Origin: an archaeon | GTDB lineage: Archaea > Asgardarchaeota > Hermodarchaeia > Hermodarchaeales > Hermodarchaeaceae | NCBI GenBank assembly: GCA_016550485.1 | Contig: JABXGV010000121.1 | Coordinates: 1-7,590 of the forward strand | DNA: 7,590 nt | Reading direction: 5' to 3' | Part shown: positions 4,820 to 7,590 of the stretch, piece after piece | Layout: each line of letters opens with the position of its first letter | Position numbering within the stretch: position 1 is the first letter of the stretch | The notes under the pieces: model-generated | Told to the model about the DNA's origin: nothing | The model's input: only the letters and a program-made list of their open reading frames with translations | Databases searched by the model: none | Program-made: the position numbers and the translations under genes

Positions 4820-7501
4820 ATGACGGAATCTCTTGAAGAACTACGGAAATCAGTTTCGCTGCTAAAGGAGGTCAGTGTAAAGGCAAGGAATATTCTTGGA
4901 GTTCTCCCTGGTGAAGTGGACACGCTCCTTGAAGACGCTGAGCGAGAACTTGTCTCCTTGGAGGAGTTTGATCGCGAAGCGAAGACCACTTGGACTCTGC
5001 ATCCTCGGAAGCGGCGTCTCGAGAAGCTAATCAAGTCGGGGATTCCCAAAATTAGTGAGCGTATATCAAAAGCACTGCATCTACTTACTGAGCCTCTTCA
5101 TCATCATTTCGACGAACTACTGAAGATACAGAATGAAATTCTCGCTTTTGATATGAAATTAGGGCGTCAATTATCTACACTCACCTTCCCCCCAACAGAG
5201 GGTGAGGCGTCTCAAATCTTAGAAGCGTTCACACGTTTCGTGTCGAATTTTGAAACGGTCTATATAGCTATTCGTGATACCATGATTAAGCAAGTGACAG
5301 AGCTATTAGAGCAGAACCGTGCCCTCATCAAAACTTATGACCGGTTCATTGGCATCGATAAAAGCGATATTCCAATCAGCGCTGAACGCGAATCGGTTGC
5401 AGGCTTCAACATCGTAGAGCTACTCAAAATCCGGAAACTATTACGCAAAGAGCATGACTACCTGACCAGCCGACGTGGTGAAATCGTTAAGACTATGCAG
5501 GCGAAGCTACGAAGTAGTATCGAGTCAACACTCTCTCTTATAGAAACCGCCCGAAGCCTTAGACTGAAGGTGTCTGCTACCATCTCGACGCAATTGAAAG
5601 GGCTCCTGAAACACATCTCCAAAGATATCAATTTGACTAATCTGCTTGGGCTAGTCCAACAATACGACGGTCAACTTGACAAAGCCTCTAGCCAGGTACG
5701 CCGTCAGCTCCTTGAATTCGAACATGACCTGAATAATATTCTATCCGATGGAGGTGTTTCGCTTGACGCCTCATTTCTCCCCTCACAACCTGAATTGTCT
5801 CAGGATGATAGTTTAGCCTCCCTCATCACAAGATATGAGCGCCTCCAAACCCATCAAACTAACATAGAGACCGCCCTCCGTAGAGAGACTATGCGAATAC
5901 TGGACGAACTTGAACGTGTAATCAAGGGTAAAGATTTCGCTATCGCTCCGAAACTCGCTTCTGTAAAAAGTGCGAAAACAAAGGCGCGACGAGAGAAACT
6001 CAAATCTCTTGTCGTTACCTATTCTAAGGTAGCAGCGTGGTACCGAGATGAGCACGGAAAGCTGCTAAGCGAAATGCAAGTACTTGAGGATTTATTATCG
6101 CGGGTTTCAGATGCTGCTAATACCCTGCTAGATAAAACGGCTCTGGGTTCTGAATTACCGCCTCGGCAGGGTGTGGATCTCTCCTTCTCGGAGATGGTTA
6201 CTGTCTATGTAAAGCTAAAGAAATACGTTCAGAGCCGCATAGATCTTTTCCGGAAAGCTTGGGAAGGCGAGCTCAATGAATTGTTGGCTGAAATCCAGAT
6301 AATTAAGCCCGCGTACCGTGAATCTTTCAAGACAATGGAGGAATTCCTTCAAGCTACGATATCCAAACTACGTCCACGCACTACCTTTGAAGAAATTGAA
6401 GCAATAACCCGCGAAGTGAGAGGCGATGCGCTCTACAAAGCGCAAGATTCAATTGAACAGCTAAAATACCGGCTTGACCTCAAACTCCGGCTCACTCTCT
6501 CGAGGCTCACAAAACTCAATCTAGCCATCCCTCCTGAGATACAAGACGCTATCCGGGAACTTGGAGTTATCACTCCTGCAAGTGAAACATATGAAGAGGC
6601 CATTCGCAAGGCACAAAGTATTGTGGAACTCTTTGAGCTGCGTATTGTTGGTCATCTTAACCAGATTCTCAGAGAGGAGGTCAAAGCGGTCTCGGATTTG
6701 ATAGCAGTCTCAAATACCTTAGGAATCAACACTAAGGCTTACGCCAAGCAGCTCATACAACTGCAAGAACAGCTCCCCGCAACTATCTCTGATATCGCTG
6801 ACCGGTTTGACGAACTTCAATTACTAGTCACATCGCCAAAATTCTTGTCTGAAATTCGTCATAAAGGCGACGAACTTTGGCGCAATCTTAGTGAGGCTAC
6901 AACACTTCTAGAGCGCTACGACTCGGTAGAAATCGTGGAAAATCTCCGAGGTTTACTATCAAAGGTCCCCGAACAACTGGGGACCGACTCCATTCATTCC
7001 ATACTCGAGATTTGCTTAGCGTTAATTGAAGCGCAAGATAGTGTACTGGACATAATCCGAAACCTAGAAAGGAAAACGCATACGACGTTCGAGCAATCAC
7101 TAGAGACTAGCACAGAATACTACTCAACGATCCAACGCGTTTTCCAGAAACGACCAAAGGAGTTCAGTACAATCATTTTTTCCTTAGATGCCTTGGAGGA
7201 GCTTCGCCAACGCTTCGCCAAATCAGATTCGCTTTCAGAAGCTATCGATATATTTAGCTCAATTCGTCATATGGAGGCACAATGGATGGAGAAAGTGCTT
7301 GAAATTGACAAGTGGCATAAAGCTCTTCGGGTTTTTCTTGCAGATTACAACCCCTCAGCACCAAAAACCGAACGCAACCGACAGCTAGATGAGATAGAAC
7401 GCCGAATTCAGGAAACGTATTCCCGTGAGGATACTGCAAGTTACCTCGCATGGGCTGCTCGTGAACTCGCAGCAGTTATGGAGAAACAGAGGAGTAGTTA
7501 A
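4820..7501 (+). CDS. Large helical coiled-coil protein, unknown function
   Basis: An 893-residue protein I do not recognise. It has no signal peptide, membrane segment, P-loop or visible catalytic motif, so it is probably cytosolic and structural. It is rich in Leu, Glu, Lys, Arg and Ser, with heptad-like hydrophobic spacing in most stretches (for example 200-250, 335-370, 470-500, 540-565, 725-755), and has a single cysteine (Cys732). Pro/Gly-bearing breaks, for example near 29-31, 123-128, 308-328, 442-452, 568-573 and 716-721, cut it into long helices, suggesting a chain of helical bundles more than one continuous rod. Segments starting near 126, 191, 269, 330, 392, 454, 522, 588, 655, 721 and 802 share a loose pattern: a Ser/Thr/Asp cap, an acidic residue, then hydrophobics ending in Tyr/Phe-x-x-Leu. 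That hints at degenerate modules of about 60-80 residues. The ATG at 4820 is the first start after an in-frame stop at 4796-4798. It is coupled to the tubulin-like gene that follows by 3 bases. SMC-like ATPases are excluded because no ATPase heads are present. Confidence 0.88.
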   Translation: MTESLEELRKSVSLLKEVSVKARNILGVLPGEVDTLLEDAERELVSLEEFDREAKTTWTLHPRKRRLEKLIKSGIPKISERISKALHLLTEPLHHHFDELLKIQNEILAFDMKLGRQLSTLTFPPTEGEASQILEAFTRFVSNFETVYIAIRDTMIKQVTELLEQNRALIKTYDRFIGIDKSDIPISAERESVAGFNIVELLKIRKLLRKEHDYLTSRRGEIVKTMQAKLRSSIESTLSLIETARSLRLKVSATISTQLKGLLKHISKDINLTNLLGLVQQYDGQLDKASSQVRRQLLEFEHDLNNILSDGGVSLDASFLPSQPELSQDDSLASLITRYERLQTHQTNIETALRRETMRILDELERVIKGKDFAIAPKLASVKSAKTKARREKLKSLVVTYSKVAAWYRDEHGKLLSEMQVLEDLLSRVSDAANTLLDKTALGSELPPRQGVDLSFSEMVTVYVKLKKYVQSRIDLFRKAWEGELNELLAEIQIIKPAYRESFKTMEEFLQATISKLRPRTTFEEIEAITREVRGDALYKAQDSIEQLKYRLDLKLRLTLSRLTKLNLAIPPEIQDAIRELGVITPASETYEEAIRKAQSIVELFELRIVGHLNQILREEVKAVSDLIAVSNTLGINTKAYAKQLIQLQEQLPATISDIADRFDELQLLVTSPKFLSEIRHKGDELWRNLSEATTLLERYDSVEIVENLRGLLSKVPEQLGTDSIHSILEICLALIEAQDSVLDIIRNLERKTHTTFEQSLETSTEYYSTIQRVFQKRPKEFSTIIFSLDALEELRQRFAKSDSLSEAIDIFSSIRHMEAQWMEKVLEIDKWHKALRVFLADYNPSAPKTERNRQLDEIERRIQETYSREDTASYLAWAARELAAVMEKQRSS
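7488..7494 (+). promoter_or_regulatory. Ribosome binding site of the tubulin-like gene, inside the coiled-coil gene
   Basis: AGAGGAG at 7488-7494 is a strong Shine-Dalgarno sequence 10 bases before the ATG at 7505. It lies within the last codons of the coiled-coil gene (Gln-Arg-Ser-Ser), whose stop is at 7499-7501. Ribosomes finishing the first protein are placed to start the second, so translational coupling is likely. It also fixes the downstream start. Confidence 0.75.
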
Positions 7502-7504
7502 TTC

Positions 7505-7590
7505 ATGAATGAGGAAATAGACGAAACAAGCCGCGCAGCAGAAGTATTTGCAATTGGAATCGGTGAATGCGGTAGCAACCTTGTAGGCGC
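7505..7590 (+). CDS. N-terminus of a probable tubulin/FtsZ-superfamily GTPase (cut by window edge)
   Basis: Only 28 full codons are visible. After about 12 polar residues comes a beta strand and a glycine-rich turn, EVFAIGIGECGSNLVGA. The spacing and the GECGSN turn resemble the first nucleotide-binding loop of the tubulin superfamily: GQCGNQIG in tubulin, GGGGxNA-type in FtsZ, GQxGG-type in CetZ. The cysteine in particular matches tubulin. A dinucleotide-binding Rossmann protein also shows GxGxxG after its first strand, so the family call is not secure. The diagnostic T4 loop GGGTGSG would lie about 90-100 residues further on, outside the window. The start is set by AGAGGAG and a 3-base gap from the coiled-coil gene, making the two an operon. 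Confidence 0.5.
   Translation, partial: MNEEIDETSRAAEVFAIGIGECGSNLVG

Noticed and set aside
4726..5049. A 107-codon minus-strand frame opposite the start of the coiled-coil gene.
   Set aside because: Its Ser/Arg-rich translation is the usual shadow of a Glu/Leu-rich helical gene, and it would run through the TATA box at 4792.
7201..7221. Direct repeat GCTTCGCCAA twice, at 7201-7210 and 7212-7221.
   Set aside because: The copies fall in different codon frames of the coiled-coil gene and there are only two, so chance is the simplest explanation.
4820..7501. SMC, Rad50 or kinesin-like motor protein.
   Set aside because: No Walker A or B motif, ABC signature or zinc hook is visible; the protein has one cysteine and no globular ATPase head.
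1..7590. Defence, CRISPR, mobile element or tRNA content.
   Set aside because: I found no repeat-spacer array, transposase or integrase motif, terminal inverted repeats or tRNA-like cloverleaf; the region reads as ordinary chromosome.

Overview
The window looks archaeal. It carries a type II methionine aminopeptidase of archaeal length, Shine-Dalgarno-led genes beside a gene whose TATA box sits where a leaderless transcript would be expected, and a divergent serine hydroxymethyltransferase-like enzyme. I cannot fix the lineage from the sequence. A mesophilic or moderately thermophilic euryarchaeal, Asgard or Bathyarchaeia-type genome would all fit. Coding density is high: no gap between genes exceeds about 180 bases, and I see no RNA gene, insertion sequence or CRISPR array.

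Layout: (1) positions 1-1023, minus strand, the first 341 codons of a PLP-dependent SHMT-like enzyme that runs off the left edge. (2) 1092-2381, plus strand, a 12-helix-type major facilitator transporter, divergent from (1) across a 68-base gap. (3) 2350-3690, minus strand, an M20 family metallopeptidase (dipeptidase/deacylase type) whose 3' end overlaps that of the transporter by 32 bases. (4) 3705-4640, minus strand, type II methionine aminopeptidase, 14 bases upstream of (3) and surely co-transcribed with it. (5) A 179-base divergent promoter region, 4641-4819. (6) 4820-7501, plus strand, an 893-residue soluble, almost entirely helical coiled-coil protein that I do not recognise. (7) 7505 to the right edge, plus strand, the first 28 codons of a protein with a glycine-rich nucleotide-binding loop of the tubulin/FtsZ kind, three bases after the stop of (6), with its ribosome binding site inside the end of (6).

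Genes 4 and 3 form a peptide-processing pair: removal of the initiator methionine, then a metal-dependent peptidase or deacylase. The most interesting part is genes 6 and 7. A long, repeat-built coiled-coil protein is tightly coupled to what may be a tubulin-superfamily GTPase, an arrangement expected of a cytoskeletal filament and its partner. Only 28 residues of gene 7 are visible, so this is a hypothesis.
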